64,000 nucleotides of DNA from Peromyscus leucopus. Its lineage: Eukaryota; Chordata; Mammalia; Rodentia; Cricetidae. Shown here in pieces: positions 12,073-22,582 of the stretch. The stretch lies in the NCBI RefSeq assembly GCF_004664715.2, contig NC_051084.1:56787334-56851333 (forward strand). Reading direction: 5' to 3'. Each line of letters starts with the position of its first letter. Position 1 is the first letter of the stretch. Made by a program: the position numbers and the translations under genes. Under the pieces are notes generated by a model. That model saw only the letters and a list, made by a program, of their open reading frames with translations, made no database searches and was not told where the DNA came from.

Positions 12073-12303
12073 TGGTGGGTTTGGGAAAACACATCTGCGC
12101 TCTTAATCCACTTCCATTTTTTTTTTGTTTGGTTTTTTTTTTGTTTTTGTTTTTGTTTGTTGTTTCTGTCGAGTCTCCCTTCAGGGGGCCTCTCCCCGCC
12201 TCTCCTTTGGAGGCTTCATTCACTTGGATAAGGCGCAAGGCTCTGGCCACTGGGTACCCCCCCTCCTTTTTTTTTTAATCTCCCCCCTTTTTTTGCTTCT
12301 CTT

Positions 12304-12345
12304 ATGCGTGCATTTTTTTCCCCAATAATAAATCCTGATATTTGA
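12304..12345 (+). other. Upstream ORF 1 in ADGRB3 exon 1 (13 codons)
   Basis: ATG at 12304 is followed by 12 sense codons and TGA. The start context is weak (C at -3 from ATG would be expected to be leaky; the bases before it are CTT). Its existence is seen directly; translation is unknown. Confidence 0.45.
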
Positions 12346-12363
12346 AGCTGAGCCGAGGGAAAA

Positions 12364-12441
12364 ATGGGCAACGGTGATTGGGACCGAAGGGGAGTCTCTC
12401 CGTCACTGTTGTTGGGACGTGTGCCTGTGCTGGTGTCTTAG
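12364..12441 (+). other. Upstream ORF 2 in ADGRB3 exon 1 (25 codons), strong start context
   Basis: ATG at 12364 has A at -3 and G at +4, the strong Kozak pattern. It reads MGNGDWDRRGVSPSLL and onward for 25 codons to TAG at 12439. It closes 33 bases before the exon 1 donor, so it is complete within the exon and independent of splicing. It would be expected to lower initiation at the main ATG if this stretch is in the mature 5' UTR. Confidence 0.5.
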
Positions 12442-12717
12442 ATCAAAAGCCTCCCGGAGCTTTCGGAGTGGAAGGTAAGGAAGGGGGCCTAGGGGTCACC
12501 TCTGCCTTCTGGGGTCGCCCTGGAGAGGCTTGGGCTCAGTTTTGGGGGGAGGGAAGTCAGGGCTGTTGCTGGTGGATGGAGAGATTCTGAGCTTACTTAA
12601 ACGCCGCAGTTGAAAAGTTAAGAGAAGTCTGGTTTTGAAGAGGTGTGCTGGATAGAAAGGAATAGGGAGAGAGACCCAGAAAATCTAGTAACTCGTGCGT
12701 GATTGAGATAATTTTAG

Positions 12718-12741
12718 CGGTGGTGGTGGTGGTGGTGGTGG
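12718..12741 (+). repeat. (GGT)n microsatellite
   Basis: About eight tandem GGT units in the 5' part of intron 1. Confidence 0.97.
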
Positions 12742-12907
12742 GGTAGGTTAAAAGGAAGTTATGATAGAGTAGGAAAGGGTCTTCTAGTGGGGGAAAAAAT
12801 CAGTGGAGTGATGGCGCCGTCTATGTTCGGCTAAACTCAAGTGTCGCCCAGAAGATCAGTTTTGAGAATAGCTAAACTCAGTGCTGGTTTACCTCTCAGC
12901 AAGAGCC

Positions 12908-12936
12908 ACATAAATAAATAAATAAATAAATAAATA
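12908..12936 (+). repeat. (AAAT)n microsatellite
   Basis: Six to seven ATAA units. Confidence 0.97.
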
Positions 12937-13430
12937 CAACGTCCTGGAAACCTCGGTGACCATCCCTTAGCCAAACCCCTGGCCCATTATTTTCCTTAGA
13001 CAGACAGACAGACATTTGTTTGAACAGGCCCTGCAGTGGAGGTGGGGGGGGGGAGCAGCAGTTCAATGATTCATATTTATTATTATTTAGAGGGAAAAAA
13101 AAAATCAAGACTTCGCACACCAAGGCTGATTAAAAATAAAGAGCGTTGCAGGAAGGGTGCCTGCTCAGGAGAGATGTGCCAGCAGCTGTTTCCCACTTTC
13201 CGATCACTGATAAGCACAGTATTGCAGACATTCATTGTCAAATAAATGGAAGCAGAAGTATCGATTTTATAAGGAAAAGAAATACGACCTCCTTTTGAGT
13301 TCCTGATTATAAAATGAAGCCCCCTTTCATGGTTGGAATTCCTAATTTAGACACTTACTGTCACATTGGCTTTCAACGCCTACACTATCCTGAAGAACAC
13401 TGCGCAGACCTGCATTGCCTGCAAAGTGCT

Positions 13431-13434
<4 letters not shown>

Positions 13435-13479
<45 letters not shown>
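13435..13479 (+). repeat. (CA)n microsatellite
   Basis: About 22 uninterrupted CA units in intron 1. Confidence 0.98.
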
Positions 13480-13482
<3 letters not shown>

Positions 13483-14351
13483 TGACATTGTTTCCAGATT
13501 TTTGTAAAAGCACACATTTTTAAGCTCTAAAAGATCATTGCCTTTATTTATTTATTTCGACTGGAAAAGGCATTACTCATTGAGCTGTGTGTTTGAAAGA
13601 GAAAACGCTATTCCGGTAGTCCTATCAGCTCTGGTGTTATTTTAAACTGCTGCTGTATAGAGATTTACACTCGGGGCTGTTTAGCCTCTCTCAAGACATA
13701 GTATGTGAATCATAATCTGTAAAATGCAGATCTGTTCAGGGACTCTGGCCACCGGATTGGGAGTGCATGCGTTGGTGTGTTATGCAATGGTAAAGAAGGT
13801 TTTATGCTTTGGTTCAAAGAGGTCCAGACAGAGAAGGCATGAAAACTCTTAACTGTCTATATGTCTGTCTGAATATCTGTGCGTAGAGAACAGTGGAAGA
13901 GACTTCAGCCGAAAGCCTTTTAAAATTAAGTTGACATCACTTTAATCAGCTCAAAGGCTGGAGAGAGAGAGAGAAAAAAAAAAAAAAAAAGCACTGTCAT
14001 TTATTCTGAGAAATATTCTTAAAGGTTAAAGCTGAAAAATATTTAAGTTATTTTTGGATAACAACTTATAGAGGTAAATATAATTAAGGATGCTTTGGTT
14101 GTGGGTAGAAATAAATAAAAAAGAAGAGCTCTGGAGCACTTGTTTGAAAGGCAGAAATTCAGTAATTGAAATCAAGTAGGGGGAAAAAAGATGCTAATTT
14201 TTTTTCATCTACCATGTGTAAATCCTCATTTACAACAGATAATATTAGATAAAACAACCACAGTTTAAAAAGAAAATCCAAAAAACTGAAGCAAGCTCAG
14301 TTACTGCAGTTCTGGGATTTTTTCCCCCCCTGACATCGCCTTTGGATACAG

Positions 14352-14578
14352 ATACTAATACAGTGATCCACTTTATGCATCCCAGGAGGGCATGTCCTAT
14401 GAAATGACTGCCTCAAATCTGGTACTCAGTGGTGATGCTGAACATCAAGACTTTCCTGTGTATCTACCCATCCATGCTCTTTCCCAGATGATGGCTTTAA
14501 AATCCTATGAATCCACAGGAGTGCCCACGTTTTTGCACAGGAATTTCTCATCAGTTCTCATGGTGGCCCCCTGCAAAG
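14352..14578 (+). other. Candidate extra 5' UTR exon with GC donor (unproven)
   Basis: A pyrimidine-rich stretch (TTTTTTCCCCCCC at about 14319) precedes an AG at 14350-14351. The segment then runs to AAAG|GCAAGT, which matches the rare GC-AG donor class. It carries a 64-codon open frame from 14392 to 14586 that would not continue into the ADGRB3 frame. ADGRB3 may have a second non-coding exon, so this is worth checking, but chance is a fair explanation. Confidence 0.2.
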
Positions 14579-15165
14579 GCAAGTAGGGGCATTTGGGAGA
14601 CAATGTTCCATCTGGAGCAAATGATCATTTGTGCTTTAAAGTGCTGGCTATAATTTATCATGATTACTTTTCACATTTAAGAGAAAAGAAATAATGTGAT
14701 GACAGCTGCTTCCAGATTATCAGATTAGATTCTGTGTGGTGGTGTTTACTGCAGGCAGCAGATGAGGGAGAGGAAAGGTTGGGTATCTTGAGTCAGTATC
14801 TCAGCAATTGACATGTAGGTTACTCAGGAAAAAAACACATTTTCCCACTTCACTTGATAGAATGATAATGGATGTGCAGGAAATCCTGGTGGATAAATTA
14901 GGACATAACTATTAATAATCTATTAAATGTTATTTTTAAATTGAAATGTTGAGAATTTGTCCATCACCAGTAACCACGTGAGGGCGCTGTTCACACAGCA
15001 ACTGATAATTTCCCAGCGTTATAAAATAAAAATCACCTGCCCTTCTTTTAAAAAGGGCTTTTTACGGAAATCTTGAAAACAGCTGGCTGCAATATTGGAA
15101 GGGTTTTGTTTTCTCAATGCCTGTGGTCCTCTGCTTGCATTTCACTTCCGCTGCCATTTTTACAG

Positions 15166-15180
15166 GCCAAATGACATAGG
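15166..15180 (+). other. ADGRB3: 5' UTR part of the ADGRB3 coding exon, with a two-codon upstream ORF
   Basis: These 15 bases lie between the splice acceptor (AG at 15164-15165) and the start codon. They contain ATG ACA TAG (15171-15179), a Met-Thr-stop upstream ORF that ends one base before the main ATG. The upstream ATG has C at -3 and A at +4, a weak context, so leaky scanning or reinitiation could supply the main start. The acceptor is inferred from its polypyrimidine tract and was not checked against a transcript. Confidence 0.75.
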
Positions 15181-15937
15181 ATGAAGGCTGTTCGTACCCT
15201 GCTGATTTATATATTTTCCACCTATCTCCTGGTTATGTTTGGATTTAATGCTGCCCAAGACTTCTGGTGTTCAACTTTGGTGAAGGGAGTCATTTATGGA
15301 TCCTATTCTGTAAGTGAAATGTTTCCCAAAAACTTTACAAACTGCACTTGGACGCTGGAAAATCCAGATCCAACCAAATATAGCATTTACCTGAAATTTT
15401 CCAAAAAGGACCTTAGCTGCTCTAACTTTTCCCTTCTGGCTTATCAGTTTGATCATTTTTCCCATGAAAAAATAAAGGATCTTTTGAGAAAGAACCATTC
15501 TATAATGCAACTCTGCAGTTCCAAGAATGCTTTTGTTTTTCTACAGTATGATAAAAATTTTATTCAGATACGTCGGGTATTTCCAACTGATTTTCCGGGA
15601 TTACAGAAAAAGGGCGAAGAAGATCAGAAATCTTTTTTTGAGTTTTTGGTACTGAACAAGGTGAGCCCAAGCCAGTTTGGTTGCCATGTCTTATGCACTT
15701 GGTTGGAGAGTTGCTTAAAATCGGAAAATGGGAGAACAGAGTCCTGTGGAATCATGTACACAAAGTGCACCTGCCCTCAGCATTTGGGAGAGTGGGGGAT
15801 TGATGACCAGTCGCTGGTTTTGTTGAAGAACGTCGTGTTACCCCTGAATGAGCAGACAGAGGGCTGCCTGACTCAGGAGCTGCAGACTACTCAAGTCTGC
15901 AATCTGACCAGGGAGGCCAAAAGACCACCCAAAGAAG
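15181..15937 (+). CDS. ADGRB3: ADGRB3 (BAI3) first coding exon, N-terminal part of the receptor
   Basis: Encodes the first 252 residues of adhesion GPCR B3, a synaptic receptor for C1q-like ligands; its cytoplasmic part is known to engage ELMO/DOCK. The identification rests on near-identity to mammalian BAI3 as I know it. Visible parts are a hydrophobic signal peptide (about residues 1-24), a CUB domain (about 30-159), then a cysteine-rich linker. Cysteines lie at 30, 55, 80, 112, 168, 172, 178, 189, 196, 198, 229 and 240. N-glycosylation sequons are N51, N54, N82, N105 and N241. The exon ends after the first base of codon 253 at AAG|GTAAGT (donor 15938), so the intron is phase 1; the frame reads on into the intron to 16023 only as an artefact. 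The acceptor is the pyrimidine-rich tract ending TTTTTACAG at 15165. The start codon has A at -3. Thrombospondin repeats, GAIN and 7TM domains lie on later exons outside the window. The exon looks intact. Confidence 0.97.
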
Positions 15938-15943
15938 GTAAGT

Positions 15944-16693
15944 GCCCAGAGAAAGGGGGGAATGGGGGCTGGCAGGTGGGGGAGGCTTTGCATGGAAGTA
16001 ACCCTTGCTGGTTCACTACTTAAGCCTAAATAGTGGCTCCTTTATTCTGTCAACTTTGAAGTGATTTGATTTGTGGTCTTCACTGTGGAAGGGCTCTTAA
16101 GCTAGGTTTAGCCTTCATGGCATTAGAGACGAGCCTAGATGGGCAGCTCAGCAACGTGCTCCAGAAGTATCGGTAGAATATTCAGAAGAGAGATACAGGA
16201 ATGAAGCCAGTTGGTGTTGGGGGTTGGTAAGGAGGAAAAAGTGTGCTTTTATTCAGGCTTGCAGCCTAGGAAATCTACACATTCTCCTAATGTGAAATGC
16301 GTATGCAGACTTCCTCCTGATCAGCAAATGTCCTCTTCCCTTCCTTCCTCTCACCTGTTTCTTAGCCTCTCTCCTCTCCCTGTGACTCCAGGAACCACTC
16401 AACAGAAAGCCTGTGTGGACTTGGAGACTGCCTGTCTCCGAAGTCAAGAGAGACCATTTTCACCCAGCTCCTTGTTTTTGTGCAGAGTGTTTTGCACAAT
16501 AAATAAATCCCTGTGCGTGGTGTTTGGCCAGGCGAGAGAAACACATTGGAAGCCACAGCTCCCTGGGTCTCTGCCTCTGAAGTCAGCAGCAGAAGGGAGG
16601 GGGTGGCGGCAATTAAGGCACATGCAGATTCTGAACTACGCGAGGTGCTTCTTGCAAGTCTTTTCTCATACTTTCTTGGTCCTTTGTTGATAT

Positions 16694-16760
<67 letters not shown>

Positions 16761-19220
16761 CAGAAATGAGCTAAGTAGGGAAAACAAAACAGTGCAACGG
16801 AAATGCAGAGGAAGACTCCCAAGTATCACCGTGACTTGTAGCGTTCGCCCATCCTCAGTGGGGGAGCTAGCCAAAGATTTAAGATTGTGGATTTTTTTTT
16901 TTTTAATAATGTAAGAAAGCAAGGCATAGTTTGGGAAAATGACTTTTGCTTGGAAGGTTAATGGCTCTGCTCCGTTCCTTAAAGGACAGAGCCAGTACAT
17001 ACTCTTCCTTGTCTTCCAGCCCTGCAAACCAGTGAGTGTGTTGATTTCTTATGCAGGAAATGTTTTCCGATCACCACAAAGATCCCAGTCTGTGGAAAGG
17101 GACAGCCAAGCTCCAGGCCCCCTTTCCTCTCCCTCCCCCAACAGAAGTTGCCTTTGTGGCCAATATAAAATCGACACGTTGTTGGAGAATTTTCTTTAGG
17201 GGTAGCCAAGGCTTTGTAGGAGAGTGGAGCCAGCAAGGGGAAAGGGGAGGGGTAGAGGAGCCTCGACAGCTTAGTGCTGTTTCTCTGCTGGCTGCAATTT
17301 GGGGGATGGGAATTATGGAAAAGCAATGACACCAGCACCCCCCCCCCAAAAAAAAAAATGAAAATAAAAGCAGGCTCATGGCAAGGAGAAGAGGTGGAAC
17401 CTTTTCAGATTTCCACAGGTCAGTGTTTGGCTAACAGCGGTGACTGAAGAAAACAAAGTAGTTTTAAATTACAGGAGTTCTCTTCTCTAGTAAAAAATCC
17501 CAGAGAAGCACTTACAACTGCAGGGATGGTATTTAACACCATTTAAAACTAATTAGTGTCCCCTGGAATAAGAACTACAGTACACACAGAAACTGACGCC
17601 ACCAGCTCACTAAGGAAACAGTGAACATCATCAGAAACTGAGCTTGGTGTGTGTCTCCTCGTTGTTTAAATGGGAATTGTAAATGTATTTCCGCCATTGT
17701 TCAAATTTGCTAGTCAACTTCACCCCTGATCCTACTGAAAGCAGAGAATCAATCCAGTTTTGCAGCCTGTTTTCAAATGAAAAGTGGCAGAAGAAAAAGT
17801 TGTTTCAGGGATGTGGCTGGTGGCAAGCATGGGCTGTGGGTGAAGACAGTGCCGGATGTGTCGAGGCTACAGGAGACATATATTTCATTTGTACATGAGT
17901 GGGTTGTAGGCACTGTATTATGAAGCATATGTAAAATACATATTTCTTATTGCTGATCAGCTGTAGAAATGAGAAGGAAATAACTTGCATTGGCAAATAC
18001 ATGTTTATCTTGGAATTTTATGATCTTTATGGAGCCAAACCACTAAGTTTATATAGTAGAGCAGTTTTTTATGCTGTATCAATAAAATTGCACAGTTATG
18101 GTTCTTTGTAGTCTAAATTTATGCTTTTTAATCGTCCAGGTGCTTGGAGTTAGGAAGGCCAGGAGAAGTAGTTCACTGTGACACGTTGTGGTTGATGCAT
18201 TTATAAGTAATTCTTTAAAATATGTATCATAACCTTCCTGGTCTTATTCAAAGAAGGCTTTTTTATTTAGGGTGCATTGTAGAAAAGAATGAAAATTTAG
18301 ACTCTTAATTCTGTACCCTTTATGTAAAGTATATTAACTCTTAAATATTTTATATAAGTGACATAAAATACTATGCTAAGAATGATTTGTTTAATATTAT
18401 TTCAAGTAAATCATATAACTGCACCCAGAGATTTAGGTTAATAATTACATACTGAATTGCTGCTCATATTTAATTCAAGATTTCTTCATTTTATGCGATA
18501 ACTTGTAATTCTAGTTTATAAGAGGAGGTTTTAAAACTTTCACCTAAGCTTACATTATTTGACAATCATACTTTCTATGGAAGAAAGTGTTCGACTCTGC
18601 TGAAGATGTAAAGAGAATTAATACAACAGTGTCTCCACCACATTCATTGTGTATGTAGTGACGAAGGTCAGTCCTGAGCGGATCTACCCAGATTGCATCG
18701 TAGAAGCGGCACAAAATTTGTCAGGGGATTCTCCAAACTTAGCAGACACAACTCCAGACTGTTTTGCATGGTACTGATGTTCATGACAAAAGTATGACAG
18801 TTACTACTGTGAATGTGCCCACTTTGCTTAAAAACAAAAAGGAGTTAGTACTGAGCAAAGAGTAGACTCTCAACAGTGGATGTCTACTCTGGGAGAGGTG
18901 TTTAAAAAAATAAATGTAATTCACCCACATGCAGAAATTGTTCCCCTTTCTTGTGATACCAACAATTAGAAACTAGACACACAGCAGATTTCCTGCACTG
19001 GTGTATCACTGAGCATCTCATCTGAGTACATTTAAGAACATTACTATTTAAAGTTATTTTTGACATAGTTGGGAGTCACATCTGCTTAGAACGTTAGCTA
19101 TCATTCACTCCTGTTTTTTTTATTTGTTTTTTTCTTTTTGAAATCATGAGACTAATTTTAAAAAATGACTTTTTGAAAACAGTGATTTGACAGTTTAGAC
19201 AGCATTGGATTTCTAAAACT
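15944..19220. other. Proximal part of the long intron, single-copy in appearance
   Basis: Apart from the GA tract at 16698, I see no known repeat. The 16200-17500 part is relatively GC-rich for the intron. Downstream it becomes AT-rich. No coding frame is convincing. Confidence 0.5.
16698..16758 (+). repeat. (GA)n microsatellite
   Basis: About 30 uninterrupted GA units, 760 bases into the long intron. This purine-only mirror tract could adopt triplex (H-DNA) structure. Confidence 0.98.
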
Positions 19221-19224
19221 ATAT

Positions 19225-19249
19225 CACACACACACACACACACACACAC
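19225..19249 (+). repeat. (CA)n microsatellite
   Basis: About 12 CA units. Confidence 0.97.
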
Positions 19250-19660
19250 TTAATATTGGTATTCACCTGATCTTTGCATGGAATTCTGGGAACAGATTGG
19301 CAGCTATTCACAAAATCATTTTCACATTTTCAGTAATATGCTTTATTACTGAAGATGACTCTGGACTATATAGTTAGGATGGACATTTGGCCTCAGATCT
19401 TATGTCAGTACTTCATTTAAAATGACAGCATTAAAATAGTTTGGATGTCCAAGTCATATAAGAAGCCTTAAAGGAATCTTTGTTTGCTGCTGACATCAAT
19501 GGCTCTACTTATGTGAAGGGAAGTCAGGGTCCCTGTATAGATTCCAGGAAATCTGCACACACTTACCCATTTGTTTTTCTAGACTGGCTATGCTAATACT
19601 GAATATCCCAGCTCCCAAGGGAAGAGTCACAATGTGCCTGGGTAAACTCTAGACTCCCTC

Positions 19661-19662
<2 letters not shown>

Positions 19663-19693
<31 letters not shown>
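19663..19693 (+). repeat. (TG)n microsatellite
   Basis: About 15 TG units. Confidence 0.97.
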
Positions 19694-19697
<4 letters not shown>

Positions 19698-21090
19698 TCG
19701 CACATATTTGTAATCTTGAGGGATTTTCATCTTGGGCACCTTAATTCTTCTCTTGTCCGGGTTGCCCTTACATTACTTTTTGACCCACCTTTTCTCTTCT
19801 TTACTCCTTGGGTCTTGAGTATTTTGTGAATTATTGCTATCATTGAACCTTCTTCAGCAGAAGATAGAGTGCATCCATCTTTCCTTGAGGAAACAGATCT
19901 TGAAGTTTGCCTGTCTTTGGCTGAATACCACAGCACTTTGCAAATACTGTAGTTTTGTTCTAGCACTTAATTGCCATGCTGTGAGATTCTTCCACTTATA
20001 TTTTCTTCTCCTTCTTTGGCAGATTTTGAGTTGAGTAACAAGACTGGGCTTTTGAAATTGTAGCTCAGTCTACAGTTTCAATTGGTGACTGCAGGTTGAA
20101 ATGAACTATAAGTGAATGAAAGAATAAAGTTCTAAAAATGAAAGATATTAATTGCAGTCAAGAAATACTGATGAGTCACTTTGGAAAAGCAGTCACCTTC
20201 TACTTTCTCTTCTATGAGAAGATGAATACCACTCATAACCTTTCCTATTTCATTAATGTATTGTTGATGTCAGAGACTGATCTCCAGGGCATTCTAATAA
20301 TGCTTTGAAAAGAACAAGAGGAATACAGGCAACTTACTTAGTATTATTATTCCACCATTTTTATGTGGACATATGAACGGTAACCATGACTTGTTAGGTA
20401 TTACCATCTAGAAGATAATGATAATAAAATTGTACGTTTCTCTGCTCATATCTCTGTGCATCTCTTCAACATCTTGCTATAGTCATAGCATTTCCAAAAA
20501 ACTTTCCTTGCAGAGCTTGATAACACACACACAAAATAATGCTTACTTGTATTTTAACTCTAAATTAGGAACTATACATATTATAATGGCAGAAAATTAT
20601 GAAAAAATGAAAAATGCTAGCCCATAAATGCTGATTTTTTTTCCTTTTTTCAATTTTAGAAATTTACCAATTTAGGAAATACTTCACATATGCAGTGTTT
20701 ATGAAAGAAAATCTTGCAGTGTGGTTTTTATAAGCAAATGGTTCATGATACTGAGAGACTTGAAAAGTAAGTGAAGTGTGCCTTCATGTCAGGCTTGCAC
20801 ATATAAGGCAGGCAGCATGCGATTCAATAGGTCTTTGTGACTGCTGCAGATAAATGTATTAAAATTATGTTGCCTCAGAAATTAAGGTAGGCGTTTTCCC
20901 TAATGGTTGAGCTCCATGCATCCTTTAATTTATTGTATTTCTCAGTTTAAGGGATTATATTGTTAGTCATTTTTTGAGATAGTTATTTTGTGAAATACAG
21001 TTTCTTTTAGAATTAACTTGGTCTGTATTGCCTATAAAAGTCAACTGGCTCTTGAATCAAGAATTAGTGTAATTAAAAAACAAATTTCCT
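19694..21090. other. Intronic AT-rich sequence, nothing recognised
   Basis: No repeat family or convincing frame was seen. Confidence 0.5.
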
Positions 21091-21365
21091 GGGGTTTGGA
21101 GATAGCTCAGTCAGTAAAATATTTGCCACATATGACCTGAATTAAATCCCCAGGAACCCTAATAAAAAGCTGGGTTTGGGGGGGTTTTAAATCAAGAACT
21201 GGGGAAGTGGAGATCTAACGATTCCTAACCTACGTGGAAAGTTTACATGCCAATGAGAGATGCTTTGTCAAAAAAATAAAAAGATGGATGACTGTCTTGA
21301 TGAATAACATCTGAGGTTGACCTCTGACCTCTACATGCACATATACACATGCACCTTCCCCAAAA

Positions 21366-21396
<31 letters not shown>
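21091..21396 (+). repeat. B4-type SINE, sense, ending in (CA)n
   Basis: tRNA-like head 'ggagatagctcagtcagta', central B1-like portion, then 'gttgacctctgacctctac' and a (CA)13 tail at 21369-21396. Diverged, with an internal G-run. Confidence 0.75.
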
Positions 21397-21399
<3 letters not shown>

Positions 21400-21419
21400 C
21401 TTTTTAAAAATAACATGTG

Positions 21420-22175
21420 CTAGGCTTTCAGATTATGAATCCAAAAGATCATAATCTTTTAGCTATCTTTTCATCTGTCCTTTGACCTGAAAATGATATC
21501 ACTAATATATTTTTAATTTAATTTATTTTTACATTTGTAATACTTTGTAATGCTTATTTCTCAGGATATAAGAAAAAATTATATTGAGTATAAAAATAAG
21601 GAATGAGACTAATGATTGAGTATTTTAGTTTCTATCAATATGAAAAGTTCTCAATTCAGTTTCCCAATGTATTTTTAATGTATCAGAGGTATATTTTCTT
21701 TAATTAATATTAGAGATACATTAAAATGTCTAGATTTGTTGCTTCATTGAAGTGAAAGCAGAAGTTTGATGTGCATGGAGCTGAGTTTATAGAATGACTC
21801 AGTCATCTTTGACAAGTAACTAAACTTGACTCATTAAGAAGCTGGGAATTACACCTGCGATAATAGAGTTGTATTCAATGAGATTGTACCTATCGATACT
21901 TAGCACATTTTTCACGTTATGTTAGAACATTAACAAGTGTTAGTATTTTTTTTCTCTGTCAATATTCTCCTTTTGGTGGTTCAAAACAGAGGGTATTTTT
22001 TTTATTGAAACTCATATAGTTCAGAGATTTATGATTGTAATAAAATATTCTTCTAATGTGATTAACACATTTTATAATATTTTTATAATTGTGCACAATA
22101 ATAGACATGATGATTTAGGTGCAAGATAAAGCTAACACCCAGTGTTAAACTGAATCTGCCTATTGGTCCATATGT
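21420..22175. other. Intronic AT-rich sequence, nothing recognised
   Basis: Very AT-rich; no recognisable repeat or frame. Confidence 0.5.
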
Positions 22176-22177
22176 TT

Positions 22178-22353
22178 TCTTTTTTTTTGTTTTGTTTTGA
22201 TTTTACCTACATTGGTGGTTTGCATTGGTGTTGGGTCCCGTGGAACTGGAGTTACAGATAACTATGAGTTGCCTTGTGGGTCCTGGGAACTGAACCCCAG
22301 TACTCTTGAAGAGGAGTCAGTGCTCTTAACCACTGAACCATCTCTCCATGCCC
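22178..22353 (-). repeat. B2/B3-type SINE, antisense
   Basis: 'gggaactgaaccccagtac' and 'ccactgaaccatctctcca' are the reversed tRNA-like head. The T-rich start (22179-22200) is the reversed tail. Confidence 0.8.
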
Positions 22354-22528
22354 CTGGTCCATATGTCTTCATTGTTGGTGCTGCCTTTTGTCTTTTAGTG
22401 TCTATAGAAAAGGCTGGACGACACTTTACTGATTGTTCTTACTAGGAATATCGAGTAGACACTAGGAAAAGTGATAACACCTAAGATGTTAGGCAGGCTG
22501 CAGCTGGGGCATCAGCTGCCATCTTGCT

Positions 22529-22530
<2 letters not shown>

Positions 22531-22578
<48 letters not shown>
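22531..22578 (+). repeat. (GT)n microsatellite
   Basis: About 24 GT units. Confidence 0.98.

Positions 22579-22582
<4 letters not shown>

Larger units (their letters stand above)
11190..12110 (+). promoter_or_regulatory. ADGRB3: CpG island and promoter region of ADGRB3
   Basis: A dense run of CpG dinucleotides and G/C-rich tracts, richest at about 11430-12060, stands out sharply from the AT-rich flanks. It lies immediately upstream of and across the predicted first exon. Long frames on both strands here are products of high GC content and few stop codons, and none resembles a known protein. CpG-island promoters are typical of brain-expressed genes of this class. Which part is the core promoter cannot be settled without start-site data. 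Confidence 0.85.
11780..12474 (+). other. ADGRB3: Probable ADGRB3 non-coding exon 1 (5' end approximate)
   Basis: The GC-rich block is followed by T-rich sequence and ends at GGAAG|GTAAGG, a strong donor at 12475, as expected for a 5' UTR exon joining the acceptor at 15165. ADGRB3 is known to have a non-coding first exon about 3 kb upstream of the coding exon in other mammals, as I recall. The 5' end is a guess: a TATA-like CTATATC lies near 11771, but a CCAAT box and GC box near 12051-12072 would suit a start nearer 12100. Two upstream ORFs (12304-12345 and 12364-12441) lie near its 3' end. A second non-coding exon may exist in the following intron. Confidence 0.6.
12475..15165 (+). other. 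ADGRB3: ADGRB3 intron 1
   Basis: Runs from the GTAAGG donor to the AG acceptor before the coding exon. It holds simple repeats (GGT at 12718, AAAT at 12908, CA at 13435) and no SINE or LINE that I can recognise, which is unusual next to the flanking DNA. A possible small exon at 14352-14578 is listed separately. Confidence 0.65.

Noticed and set aside
11192..12278. Long overlapping open frames on both strands (up to 280 codons)
   Set aside because: They lie in a CpG island where stop codons are rare, occur in several frames at once and show low-complexity Pro/Arg/Gly/Ala products with no known family.
13435..13479. Regular repeats considered as a CRISPR or other array
   Set aside because: This and similar tracts are simple dinucleotide microsatellites in a mammalian genome.
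15938..16023. Extension of the ADGRB3 frame past codon 252
   Set aside because: The consensus donor GTAAGT at 15938 and the known BAI3 protein sequence show that this is intron read-through.
16362..17027. 221-codon minus-strand frame
   Set aside because: It is carried by the (GA)n tract, which reads as an endless Ser-Leu repeat without stops.
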